From Pachypanchax playfairii (lineage: Eukaryota > Chordata > Actinopteri > Cyprinodontiformes > Aplocheilidae): DNA of 64,000 bases. Shown piece after piece: positions 1 to 13,082 of this stretch. A model generated the notes under the pieces. It was not told the DNA's origin and searched no databases. It saw nothing but the letters and a program-made list of their open reading frames with translations. The stretch spans positions 1,025,918 through 1,089,917 of the forward strand of contig SSNP01000124.1 in the NCBI GenBank assembly GCA_006937955.1, in the 5' to 3' direction. Positions within the stretch are counted from its first letter, which is position 1; each line of letters starts with the position of its first letter. Made by a program: the position numbers and the translations under genes.

Positions 1-276
1 GAACAATCTTCCAGGGGTTTGTGAAGTTAAGGGCAAAACCGGTTTTAAAAAGTGATTAAGAATGTTTGTATTCAACACCATCGTATCATCTGCTTGATTG
101 AGTGAGGTTGTGTCATGTGATTCAAGAAGGGTATGTTGCTGTTACTCATCTTATGGCTTTTATTTGAATAAGTTTTTTTGGTAATTAACTTTGAGTGTAA
201 TGATTGTGTGTTTTATGGATTGTTTGGACCTCAGGAGGACTAGCTGCCGTTTTGACGTCAACTAATGGGGATCCTT

Positions 277-812
277 TTAAAGAGGCCATTTCACACAATT
301 TTCAGGACTTTGTGGTTATTTCTTAAGTATTAACCTGTAATATGAAACATTTTATATATAAAAAACGTTAGGAAACACTGATTAACCGACCTTTCAATCT
401 GTCTGCATTAAAATTTGGATGGTTTCGTCAGGCTTCAGGCTTTAACTCATTAATATTCATTATACGAATTGGCTAACAAATTAGCCTATGAGAGCAAGGT
501 ATACTGTTTCCTGCCCCGCTGTGCATGGTAACACCAGATGTTCTCTCTTCCTGTTTGCTACGTCTTATGCTACAGCTTTTAGCCAGCAGCATGCTAGACG
601 TGGTTTCAACTGCAGGAGCTGCTGAATACTAACAAACAAAGGAGTTGTGATGAAACAGATACAGGCCGTTCGAACTCGGGTTTTATCACCACCTGCGTAG
701 TTTGAGAGATAAAAACTGAAAGAGAAGTTGTTGACCTGTTTTCACACCCACTATGAAGGTAAGAACACCTGTGGAGCTAAAATATTCAACAGAAAAACAT
801 TTTTAATGGAAA
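277..812 (+). repeat. inverted-repeat family 'A', copy 1
   Basis: It begins TTAAAGAGGCCATTTCACAC and shares long blocks with 37403-37769 and, reversed, with 40775-41255 (for example CTAGCCTATGAGAGCAAG-type and GCCAGCAGCATGCTAG-type sequence). The opposite inverted end (GGCCTCTTTAA) is missing here after TTTTTAATGGAA. A non-autonomous DNA element is likely. Confidence 0.8.
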
Positions 813-954
813 TAAACAAAGAAACAAAACCTAGAAGGTCCATCCCAGGACCTCGTAGAAACAGACAACACACTCACACTGAGGGACAATTTCAAGCTGC
901 CAATTAACCTCAAGCAGATTTTTATTTTGTGGGAAGAAGCTGGAGTCTCTGAAG

Positions 955-1053
955 AAAACATGCAAACTCCATGCAGGAAGGTCCCAGCCTGGTTTCAAAT
1001 CCACCGCCTTCTTATTGCAACAGCGCCATCCACTGCGCCACTGTGCAGCCCTT
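955..1053. repeat. common teleost repeat fragment
   Basis: It contains ATGCAAACTCCATGCAGGAA, then a stretch ending CACTGCGCCACTGTGCAGCC. I recall this block as widespread in fish genomes. It creates a short spurious minus-strand open frame. Confidence 0.6.
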
Positions 1054-2178
1054 TCATGGCTTTGTAAAAACAAGAAATAAAACACCAAATCTTAGCTATG
1101 CATATTGTTTGCATTATTAGACTTATGGTTTTCTCTAAACCCCCCAGAGTTCAGAGTGCAGCCAACCGTCCACTGACTTCAGTTCGATTTTAGGTCAGAA
1201 AACTCTTCTCAAAACTGGAAGTGAAGGTCGTTTTAACTTGCTGTTTTTCTAACATAAAAACGGCAAAAACACAAAAGTCTAAAACTACAGGAGGTTTCTG
1301 CTGCTCAGTTTAATAACCTGTGTTATCCTCTATAACATGGTTCTCTTTAATATGATCTATAAATCCAAACATCAGCATTTTTTCTTAACTTAAATCAGTA
1401 CGAGTTGATATCGGCACATTTCAAAGAATTTTTAAAGTATAATTTTATATGAACAAGCAATTTTATAACAGACTAATATGATAAAGAATGTTACAAAACT
1501 GCCACAAATTAAAAAAAAGCAATTACTTCAAAGTTTTAAAAAGAAAACACAACCCGAACAATGAAAATCCTAAATTTTGAAATAAATAGTAAATATTAAT
1601 ATTTTGCATTTCCTGCTGCCGGGATCATTCTGCCATGTGCGGTGACGCCGTGTGGGAGGTTTTGATGTAATCTGACCTCTGATGTTACCGATCGGGGGCG
1701 TGATGTTTGTTTGCAGCACAGACGTGTAATTGAACCAGTTCAGAACAGAGACACACCCGGTAATAAACTAAACTACATTACTTTCATTTGACATTCTCAT
1801 CAGTTAATGTCAGAGCTTTATGTTACAGATCCAGTAACAGGGGAGAAAAACAAATAAATATAAAGTTTAAAATGCTTGTTGAACACAGATGAAGCAGTAC
1901 AAACAATGCTCATGCTGTTTGTGTGTACACCTGACCACACCCTAACAGCATGGGAGGCTCCAAAGTTTTAAACATGTGAGCTTGTGTTTCAGGAGCTGTA
2001 CGGATGTCCAAGAAAATCCCAAATATCCTTCATGTGGACATGATTAGTTCAACAAATGTGTGTTTTTTAAATATTTCACATCTAAGAAATTCAAACATGT
2101 AAAAAAGAGAAACTATTTCCTGAATCCAGAGCCACTGTGTGTTTGGTAAGATGACATAATAAACACAGTGAACGACGG

Positions 2179-2695
2179 TTATATGCACGACCTCGGTGCC
2201 CAGCAGTTTTGTGCATATAAGCGTTGTGTGTATTTATCCGTAGGTGGTCATTTGGACTGTAAACACGGGTAGCAGTGTTCAGTGTTATTAACAGATAATT
2301 GAAAATGATGTAATAACATAATTACAACGTATAAGTGTAAAATAAAATTATGATTCAGCCACAAACAAACCAGAGAACAAAATACTCAAACAAACTGAGT
2401 TATACTTGTAGAGCGGATCCACTATGAGACCCTAACAGAACAGACATGTCAGACACGTATACGTGGACGACAGAGAAGCCTAGTTCCAGACACCTGACAG
2501 CAACAGTGTGTAGGAGAACACTAGAGAAAGCGTGCACGGGTCAAGCAGATAATGATAAATAGTGAGATTCAGTGAGATGTGTGTATGATACCTCAAAATG
2601 TTTTGTGCGTACGTCTGTTTGCACTGTGCATATAAACATATGGATTCTCTATTACATGGGAACGAGCCCAACAGCGTTGTGCATATAAGCGTTGT
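2179..2695. repeat. cluster of GTGCATATAA motifs with a hairpin
   Basis: TTATATGCAC (2179-2188) and GTGCATATAA (2211-2220) form a perfect 10-bp inverted repeat with a 22-base loop. The 17-mer GTGCATATAAGCGTTGT occurs at 2211-2227 and again at 2679-2695. A further GTGCATATAA lies at 2626-2635. It may be part of an unnamed mobile element in itga8 intron 23. Confidence 0.65.
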
Positions 2696-2747
2696 CCACT
2701 GTGTATATACTGTAGGTAAATTTGAGGTGCAAGGATGCTGAACTCAC

Positions 2748-2828
2748 CCACGTAAATCAAGCTGAGCGCTGGCGGTGATGGGCAGGTTCAAACTGACCAG
2801 GTTGCTGTCGGAGTTATCTTTGTTGGAG
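2748..2828 (-). CDS. itga8: itga8 coding exon 23 (last in window)
   Basis: It encodes SNKDNSDSNLVSLNLPITAS, then AQLDLRG, matching human SSNKDNPDSNFVSLQINITA...QVEIRG in calf-1. The acceptor is ATCGCAG|C and the donor GG|GTGAGT. The next exon should begin by completing a glycine codon, and I do not find it between here and base 1. Confidence 0.93.
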
Positions 2829-5800
2829 CTGCGATTCACAGAGAAAAAAAGGAACTTTATATATAAAATAAAACAGAAAAACCATTATTTTATGATCTCG
2901 ACTCACTCTGTGAAATCCCTTTTATAAAATCTAAGATCTAAGACAGAGGTGCATGATGGGAAACATGCTGTTGACTCGTCCTACAGCGATATCAGATGAA
3001 CCCACATGCTCTGTCATCATGATGCTCTCCATGTGATGTTAAGATTTGGGAGACTGAGGTTCCATCTGACTGACAAATACATATTTTCTATGATTTTGAA
3101 GAATGCTTTGCAGCACAGTGATATTGTGCTATTGATATGCTTTCCATAGTTCTTCAGGAAATCGTTGCATGGTTTTGATTATTCTCCTTTTGTTCTTCTT
3201 CATGGTTTAAATTAATGTTATAGTCTTTGTGTTGGCTGAACTTCCACAGTCTGTGACTTGTAATTTATCTAGCTGCTATTTTTTACAACACAAAATCCCT
3301 CTGTTGTCACTTGCATGAGTTAAACTTTGCCATCATTTGAAATGAGGCTTTGGTGAATTGTGAGTGAAGATAAAACAAATTAATGATTCATTCATATTTC
3401 TCTTTATTTCCTGACTCCTAGATAAAATGTCCTTTGGTGTACAGCTACATGTTGTTTCTCCAGTCTGGAGAATCTGTTTTCTTCTGTTTCTGCGGTTTCC
3501 TACGTGACACCATGGACAGTGACAGTATCAGAGCAGATGCAGGACTTAGTCACATGAATGAGAGTAAAGACAAGCTGCTCTCTGTGTGTCTCTGAGGATG
3601 ACGTTCGTAGATCTGTGTGAGTGCTGGTGAGGTGTGTCACCTGTGGATCTGAAGCTCAAAGCTGATTTTAGGTCCGGCATCTTCCAACCTCTGCACTGAA
3701 AACCTCAGACCGACAGACAGCTGGGCGGGAAACACACAAAAACAAAGAGAATGTATAAAAAATGTGACCAGATTCGTGCGTGTTCAGGAAGAGATGGTAA
3801 TATCGGTGTAACAGGATCTTCTTCTGTAACCTCATAGTCAAAATATCAGTATTATGTATGTGTGTGTTGATAACGGCAAGTTTCTTAAATCTGACAAAAG
3901 CCAGACTCCAGACACATACTTAAAACCACGGTTCGGTTCCTGGTCTCTCCTCTGTTTAAATCCCCAGCCTTCCAGGCTAACTGAAAACATGTGGAGAGTT
4001 TGATTCTGTGTGTGTACAGCACTGCCAAAAAGTATTTGTCCCCTTACAGACCAAGAACGTTTGCACTTTTTGTCACACTTTACTGTTAAAGATCAGCAAA
4101 TTAATGCTTATATCAGACAAAGATAACATGAGTAAGAACAAATAGCTGTTGACAAATGTTGCTTTCATTTATTAAGAGAAAAATCGATCTTAACCAGCCT
4201 GGAATTGTTTCCTAAAGCGTTGGTGCAACAACCTTTGCAACATCATTTTGATTCAGCAACATTTGAGGGTTTTTGAGAATGAATGTTCTGTTTGAGGTCA
4301 TGCCACAGCGTCTCAGTCACATTTAAGTTCAGACTTTGATTCGGTCACTCCAAAATCCACCTTTTCAGTCCTTCTGAGGTGGACTTGCTTATGTGCGTCA
4401 GATCACCGACCTGAGTTTCAGGTCATGAACTGATGTTAGACAATCTGGTTAAGAGCAGATTTCATGGTCCCATCAGTTATGGCAAGCCGTCCAGGTCCTG
4501 AAGCAACAACGCTGCCCCAGACCATCACTCTACCACCACCACCATGTTTAACTGTCTGTTTCTTCATCTTTTCTGAAATGCAGTGTTGGATGTAGATGTA
4601 ACGAGATGGAAACCATCCAAAAAGTTCAAAATTTGTCTCATTGGTCCACAAAATAAAAAGACTTTGGGAACATCAAGACACTTTCTGGCAAATGTGAGAC
4701 AGGCCTTTCTGCTCTTCTTGGTCAGGAGTAGTTTGAACTTTGGCACTTTTACATCACATCATTTTAGACTAGTTTCCTTCTTGTTGAATCATGAACTTTG
4801 ACAAATGAGACCTGCGGAGCTTTAGATGTTGTTCAGAGTTATTTTCTGTACTCCTGAATGAGTCCCAGATCTTTTCTGGGACACCACTGTTCCGTGTTTT
4901 CTCCATTTGTAGATAATGTTTCTCAATGTGTTTCTCTGGAGTCACAAAGATGCAGAAATGCTTTTCAGACTAGGGTGCAATTACTTTTTCACACAAAGCC
5001 AGACTGGTTTGGATACTGAACTCTGTATTTACTCAGGTTATCGTTGTCTGATTTTAATATATAGTTTGTTGATCATTTAAAAAAAGAAAAAAAGAAGAAG
5101 AAGAAATCTCCGAGGGGGGAAATACCCTTTAACAGCACTGTATATGTGCATATTTACACTCGTATGTGATCTCCATCAAAAAACAGGTCGAGCTCAGGGT
5201 TTAGAGGGGGAACAAATGACAGCCTGCAGACGTGCACTAAAACTTCAAGAGGCCGCTCGTCTGCAGGGGGTTGAGACTGGACTGCAGGACTACAAAGTCA
5301 AGCTAATCTATACGGGAAACATTACAGAGACTGGAGGGGGAAAGCCAGACGGGAAAGATCTAAAGCAACAGGCATCAGATGCGTTTGTTCAGAGGGAACG
5401 TGTCACTGTCAGCTAACAATGAGACACAGAGGAGGAAAAAAAAGAAGAGGAGGACGAGAGACATTTAAGGTTTTTAAGGCAGCAGTTTATGGATTATGAT
5501 CCAGGAAAACTTGTTGTCATATTCTTAATTAAATCTGAATATGTTCCCAAACATCGTTTAGCCTTTGTAAATACAATCCTTTGGAATATGGCTATTGCTG
5601 TTTTGGCAGCTGGACAACTTTGTCTTAACTTGTTTAGGTTTAATGTTGCAACAGAATGATTCCTTAGAACAACGGAGGGAAAGAAAAAAGTTTAATTTGA
5701 AGTGATTTGGACCTTTGTAGTTTTACAATGTTGCAAAAATAATATGTCCTGTGTTCACCTGCACACCATCCTGCTATTCAAACTCATTCTGCAACCTTTA

Positions 5801-8800
5801 AAGCAGTACTAAATAACTTTTCCCACCCAGTGGTTAAAAGTGGAATTACAACTGTTGTAAACAACCGCGTCTCAGACGGCCATCGTTTGAACTGGCTTTG
5901 CAGATAATGACGCATTTTGCTTCTTATTTTTAATGCACGATTATTATCAGAGCAGAAACAAAATAAAAAACAGTTTTTGCTTGCTACTCCTTTAGATTGT
6001 CCTCCAACGTGATGCTAACAAATAGCTAACTGCTAGCCTTTTATAGGAGCTAACGGCTACCACTGCTGTAACAAACAGCTGCTGCTGTAAAGCAGCAAAG
6101 GAACCGCCCACTCACGGCGCGACCAGAACCACTGAAGTTGCTCAGCTTATTGTAGGGTCAAGAAAAAAAAACATGTTTACTAACAGGATCACAGGATGCA
6201 GACCAGACTGACACGCTAACAACTAGTCCAAGCAGAGCAAAGACCAACGTGGAGTTTTGACGTATTGCAGTTCATCTGATTTCTCGCTTTATGCTGCGAT
6301 CAGTTTCACATTATAGTTATTCTGCAACAATATTAAGGATATCCCATCAGCAAGTGCTCCAGGCTGCACCAGAACAGACAGGTGCAAGAAAATAGCACAA
6401 CTTAGGAACAGTGTAAAGGTTTAGAGAATTGCATTTATTGGAACTTATGTGAATTTTTTAAAACTTGAGTTGTTTTCAGATGCCAGTAACCCGTTTCATC
6501 CTTGGTCTCACACAAACAAGCTGTTAGCCTGTCCATCCTGTTATAATCAAATATCACTACCTTCAAAAGATATAACTAGTTCATTAGGTTAAAAAACCCT
6601 TTCAAAAAGATCTGAACTATTACTGTAAGAAGGATTTAAAGCTGGAAATTAAATCCATCATGAATATATCTTGATAATGAGGTTCTACTGAAAGGTGATA
6701 AATGAACTAAATGAACTAAAATCCTTGTGGAAAATCAGAGATGGAAGTCAGATGCAGAGGCAGGCAGATGGGTCAGAATCTGCTTTCCTTCAGGAATATA
6801 AGTCTGCTTGGTGAGGCACCACAGCTGCGTCATGCGGCCCGAGAGGTGAACTCTGTAGAAGCAGAGCTTGTATGGGGGGTATGTGAAGGTATGTTCTGCA
6901 TAAGCTCATGGATTCCTGAGCATCCAACAGGGCAAGGGGAGAGCAAAATATGAGAAACATCTGGACAGCTGGGGAGAACACAAACACACATGCCTTGTCC
7001 CTTTCACATGCCTCATTATGCCTCCCCTCCAAACTGTGAAACAAGACCACGTAATTGATTTATCAGAACGGCCCGTGTCAGCTTTAGAGTGCAAACGCAA
7101 CTCTCTGCTAGCCTTGACATCTTTCAAAGAAAACCTGACTCTCACACACGCAACATGCTTCGCAGGACACGTATGCACAACACAGAGGTTAGAATTTACT
7201 TATAATCAGCCATGCAACAGGTAAAGGGCAAGGTGATGATCTTTGGAAAATCATTCAGCGAGACGTTTTTATTGTGGATGTTTTCGGGGAGCCTGTGACT
7301 CAGCGTTGAGAACTCACCTCCGTCCCCGCCACCATCGGGTTCCCGAGATCACACACCACCAGTCCCGTCTCGTTGATCATCTTGTACTCGCAATTTAGCT
7401 GTGAGAGAGACTAAAGGAAGAACATTTGGTTAAAAATCAGAGCAGAATAGTGAAAAGGAGAGAAATACTGTATGATGCAGTCAAAGTTGGAACAACAATA
7501 CAATCACTCAAACAGCTGTATTACACACTCATTAAGATAAACAAACACACACACGCGCACAAACTGACCCTATCCATTTCCGTAGTTACTAATGCAGCTC
7601 GTATCTCCTAATAGGGGCTTTTGGGCTGATGCCATTAAAGCACTTCCTGCTGATAGCCTTTACTTAATCACGCTAAACACGTGTTATTATGACAGGATGT
7701 GATGCTGCTTTAACAGCAGCCTCAAATAACAGACTTCCGTAATTGTTGTCTGGCAGGATTTAGGATGAGAAAACATGTATTAGTCTCATTTGCATTAGTC
7801 ACTCTGTGCTGGCTCTAAAGTTCAAACCAGACTAAATGATTTAGCACTAATCTTAAATTCTGACCTCCACCCTGCGCTCCACCCCAATGTAGTCTGCCTC
7901 CGGTGGTATCAGAGTGTGCAGCTCCGTCTCGTAGGCCCCCTCTCCTCGATTCTCTGCAGTGATTGTTAGCATGAGCAGGTTGTCATCGCCGATCAGCAGC
8001 TCCGATCGATCCCTGAGAGTTTAGAGAGATGGGAAATATGTAAAAAAAAATAATAATTACAAAAAAACTAACTTCACTATAATAAAATACAATTTTGCTA
8101 AAGTTAGTACACTATTTTTGTATTCTGTAACGATTTTTAATCAGTAGATTCCAAACAAAACAATTCATTAATTCTACATTAAACGAGTGGTTCAGTTGGG
8201 AGTTGTATGCCAAGTCTTTTTAGTAGCAATATGATAATAATGAAGATAAAATTAGTAAAAAACTGTGAGAAATTTCCAAACAGACATCAATGGGATTTTG
8301 GGGAAACAGGTGAGAAATTCCAGCCGTCTGTGGAGCTCTGTGGTTCAGACAGACTTCACTGTAGAAACATCATGTTAGCGTTTAAACAGGCCACAGAAAG
8401 CTGGACTGTATATGACTTTACTGGCTTTTTTTAGATTTTGGACCCTCTTTTTGAGATTTTTCAATCAAACATTCAGCTGACATTTGATAATATCACTAAG
8501 ATTTGAACCGTTTTTTCATCAGATCTTTTGTAAACAAACTGTTTTGTTTTAGTAGGCCTACATATTCAAGTTATACATCTAAACCTCGCCGTTTCTCTCA
8601 GGAATTATGGTTTTCACTCAAATCCCCTCCGAGTGCCGAGAGTGGAAACCCAAACTACCACAAACTAAAGTTTTGCTTTTTTTGAGTCAAAATATTATCT
8701 TTAAAACTGGAAGCAACTTGTTTTACTCGTCAGATCTTCAACGTAAAACAAAACAGAAACACAAAAGTTGACATGCCTGATCGTTACAGCGTTCTGTCAC

Positions 8801-11800
8801 TTAAAAGTTTGAGAATCTTTTCAGTTCAACTTATAGTTTTTGCACAGTAACTGTTCATTAGACATTTACTCTTTATTTTCCCGCCTGCCTCTCATTAAAT
8901 CTACTGTGAAGTGCGAGTCACAGGTGTGCGGTTACCATGGAGACCTTAACAAACCACTGGCAGCAGAATCAACATTTCTTTCCAATGTTTCTTACATAAC
9001 CTTTTTACCCAAATGTAAACATTTTGTTTTGATATCAGAATTCCAGACAGTTGCTGCGTTAGCGCCCTTCTGAATTTCTTAAAAAATGTTCTAATCTTTA
9101 CTATTTTTGTGCAAAATTTCAACACCAAAAGAGTGTGTTAGTCAGTGCATGGTGAGAAGGATGTTTATATAAAGCTGCCACAGAGATGTTGAACAGCTGG
9201 AAACACTATCACATAAACATGTGCACGCAAAGGCCCACTCACACATGTTCAAATGGACTATAATGTGAGCCAGTTCAATGTAAACTTTGTTCATTGTTTG
9301 AAGAATAGCAGACATTCTTTCTTTGTTTTAGCTGAGCGTTCTTGTACGTGTGCATTTGGACCTCTAATTGTTGAGCGTTTACAGGTCGAGGTCAGAGGTC
9401 GTGACTGTGAGAGTCTTACATGCTGGCAGCGAGCTGGAGGTCAGGGACGCAAACGTTGTCATCGCCACAGTTAAGGAGGATGTAAGCCTGAGTAGAGGGG
9501 AGCAAACAGAGAATATTTCATAAAAATCCAGTTTGGTGAACCTCTTGTCATTGTATGAGACAAAGAAAATGTCTTTTGGCATCTTTATTGAGGTAATTTA
9601 CCACATGGCTCAAAAGAGAAATAAAAAAAAAGATGAAATCTAAATACCAAACTTCAACTCTGGAAAACTGAACAGATCTTAGTGTTTATTCTAAGACATT
9701 CTACCAGCAGAAGAGCAATCAAAGATTTCCAATTGTGTTTTACAAATCAATAATAAAAGAGTAAAGTGGTGCACAGCTGAGCTCTGCTGCGCTACAAGCT
9801 AGTTTTTCTGTTTTCTTTAGACATCAGACAGTTTTCTCATGACTAAAGTTCATTTTAACAGGTGTTTTTTTCAACATTTGCTTTCATTTTGGTTGATTTA
9901 GTCAATGTATAAATAAATAAATAAATCCTGCTTTGTGTTACTTTTACAGCTGTAACATTAAATATGAACAGGTATCTGTTGAGGAGAAGGCGGACATTTA
10001 TCTGGAAGTGTGAGAAGATATTCCTGGAAATGAGTCTCACATTTCATAGATGTTTTATCTGTTGCCATGTCCAAGCTAACTGGAGTTAATAAAGTTTTGT
10101 TTGTACACTGGAACTGTTGTCGTGTCACTTTGGGAAGTAAAGTGAAGGGTTTGGAACGATGGATCCACATCTCAAACGTTCTGTGGAAAGTGTGTTTACA
10201 CACCTGCTCCTGAAGGAAGGTGCTGCTGTACTGGTCGAGAACAGGTGAGAGAGTTTGCTCATGAGTGGGAGGAGCCAGACTGTAGTTTAGGGCCAGTGAG
10301 ATGGGGGTCAGTTTATCCCTGAACTCGTCATTCTCCTAGAGAAACAGACTTTTTCTTCATTAAAATAGTACAAACAGCTGAACCGACTCCACGTGAACAG
10401 TCACAGCATGACTCTGCACAGCTCAGTAATCAGTGCTTGTGTATGTGTTTGATTTGCTCACCTTTAGATAAATTACGTAGCTCAGACATGCACGTGGACG
10501 GCTGTGACCGAGCCTGAGGAGCCCGGTGTGCTGATGCTGCTGGGTGTTCAGGAAGAGAACCCTCCTAACTCCACCTCTGGTCCCTTTTAACCAGTCTAGC
10601 TGCAGCTCTGCTATCAGATCTGTTCAGATGACATCAACACAACATCCATGTCTGATCTATTTACACTAGAAGCCTGTGTGGGTGGTAATTTTGCAGAGAA
10701 TCATCAGACAGTGGGAATAATGTGCACCACCAGTGTCAGTGTGCTCTCTAATCACATCCTTCCCTTCTGTTTCCTGCAGAGGAAACACTGACACAATGTA
10801 CAATGGACTTAAAACGGAATACTTAATCACTCTTTGATTTATTTTCTCTTTTCTCCCTCATTCCCAAACTGTATCACTGTGCACAGCAACTTACCTACAG
10901 AGTTGGGGATCCCCACACCGCTCACTGCTGCACACACATTCACCGTTAGACTAGAGGAAATAAGAAAAGTTGTTCTGAATCAATTTTGTTCTTATTTGTG
11001 TGTCATTAGCAGGTAAACAGTTGGAATAATCGCACTGCAACAGCAGCATAAATATCAACATATTTCAGCCAGAACGTCAGTGTAAAATGAAACTGAAATC
11101 TCGACATTTTACAAGACTGGAAAGCAAATTTAGTATTGAACCTGCTTGAATGAGCCTCTAGCTCATCAGTCCATCAGAATTAAATTTAGAACAACATATA
11201 AGAATATAAAAGTTCAAAGATCTTTTCTTAAAACCATACTTCAAATGGTCCCAGCTATCCCTTTAGGCTAAACAAATTTCATGCTTTCTTTCATTTCAGA
11301 TGTCTCAGACGTAAGCTCATAGAAAAAAAGGAGTAGAAATATACTGTTTTACTACTTAAGTAAATAAACTGCGTCTAAACAAGCAGTTTCTTCCTTCCTG
11401 TTCTCCAGGGGGGGTAACAGACACACAGACGTGGGAGAGTGGAAAACATTTCTGCGTTTCCTCCATTTCAATTCTATCTTTTTGTTCCATCATGCTTTTA
11501 ATCAACAACAGAAAAGTGACTCTCACACAAGGACTCTGATATATAAATGTATATATAGTTGGACCGTATGTCCAAATGATTGCATGTTATTTTTGCTCAT
11601 TTGGTTTTACTTCCTGCGTGTGTGTTTCAGATTTAGCAAAGCGTGAACAGTCAAAGTGCAGATGTTGTGGGTGCTAGTGTGCTTGTTAATAATTAGGATG
11701 CCCATTAGATAACGCAATAATGATGGTTGTTTTGCTTTTGTTAAAATGTGTGCGATGCAGAATGTGAGTTAATGTGATAGTATCAAAGTTTCTGTTTTTA

Positions 11801-13016
11801 AAAATGGATTCCATACGTTTCAACGTCTCCAGGGAGGTTTAGTGTTTGTTTAATATGTGTTGCATGTATGCAAGTGTAGGTTTTGGGAGCGTGTAACTTT
11901 AATAAGTGCTTTGCGTCAAACTTAAGTGTTTGTTGCACAGAAACGACCCCCAGGTTAGTCATTATTATATGTAATTTTCCCCAAAATGCGTCTGTGCTTC
12001 AACATCCTACACCCAGCTGGATGGCCATACAGCACACAGTCTATACAGTAAATGTCTTTATGGAGTACCAAGGGTGTGCTTCAACAACACACAGATCAAC
12101 ACACACCTTCATGAAATCTGACCAGAGAATTGTTTTTGCTTCAGACAAGTTTTATTAGGAATACTCAATGATTTATTGATTTAAACCATTTTTTATTTAT
12201 TTATTTATTTATTTAATTCATTTTAGGCATGTTCCTACTTAGAAGTGACTGGCTTTAGAATTCTATATGTATGAAACTAGATCTGAATCTGGTTGGATAT
12301 TTAGTACAGCCTTGCCATAGTGATAAGATAAGAGCTCAGAGAGCTCTTGTAGTTTGAGGGTCCGGTTTTTCACTTGGCCTTTGTATGTACGTTCGAGTCC
12401 TGATGAAACTGGATGACAAGCTGCACAAAAACAATTTATTTTCTGGTCTGACTGGTCCAAAGTCATACATTATCAATTTCCTCTTTCCATCAGCCAACAT
12501 TCATCTTTCTATCTTGTTTTAGGGATGAGGGATGTATAGAAAACATAGACAACCAACATTAGAGGCCGAAACCATGACAGATCAAGCACCCCCTAGTGGC
12601 TGGCTGCAGTATAAGCTCCTCCTCTTCCATGGAAACAAATGGAACATTTTCCTGACTGAAAGATAAAAATCCACCTTAGATGTCTAACCCTTTCCTGCTG
12701 TATGTTCAAAGGATAAATTTAGTGATAATAATTTGTTTGATGCTTAAGAGAAGGTCACATGACACCATGATCAGAACGTTAAGTTCCACGTCTGACCAGA
12801 CTCTGGTTCAGAAAATACTGGAACATGAAAGCATCCGCTAACTGGATTTTTGATTTAGACAGAGAAATGTTGTTCATCTTTAAATAATCTTGGTCTAATA
12901 ATTAATTAGACACAAAAATCTAAATATTTTTTACAAATGTTGACGAGACAGTATAATAAAATTATATTTTGAGGTTGATAAATAATGTTTAGTTACATAA
13001 TAAATATATAATAAAC

Positions 13017-13082
<66 letters not shown>

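Larger units (their letters stand above)
1..2747 (-). other. itga8: itga8 intron 23 (part)
   Basis: It holds family A copy 1, a repeat fragment at 955 and the GTGCATATAA cluster. I looked for the next calf-1 exon here and saw none. Confidence 0.7.
3721..7317 (-). other. itga8: itga8 intron 21
   Basis: Apart from the Tc1-like relic, the stretch 5790-6280 may be another repeat (it starts TTTAAAGCAGTACTAAATAA) but no partner end was found. The rest shows nothing recognised. Confidence 0.6.
7411..9419 (-). other. itga8: itga8 introns 20 and 19 with exon 20 between
   Basis: Intron 20 (7411-7864) shows nothing recognised. Intron 19 (8013-9419) is mostly the diverged repeat W. Confidence 0.6.

Noticed and set aside
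7398..7410. Downstream acceptor TCACAG for itga8 exon 21 as the main site
   Set aside because: It would delete four residues relative to human spacing; kept only as a possible alternative.
10611..10619. Acceptor GATAG|CA for itga8 exon 17
   Set aside because: It breaks the frame set by exon 16 and loses the conserved L-(I/M)-A-E; the upstream GAACAG fits.
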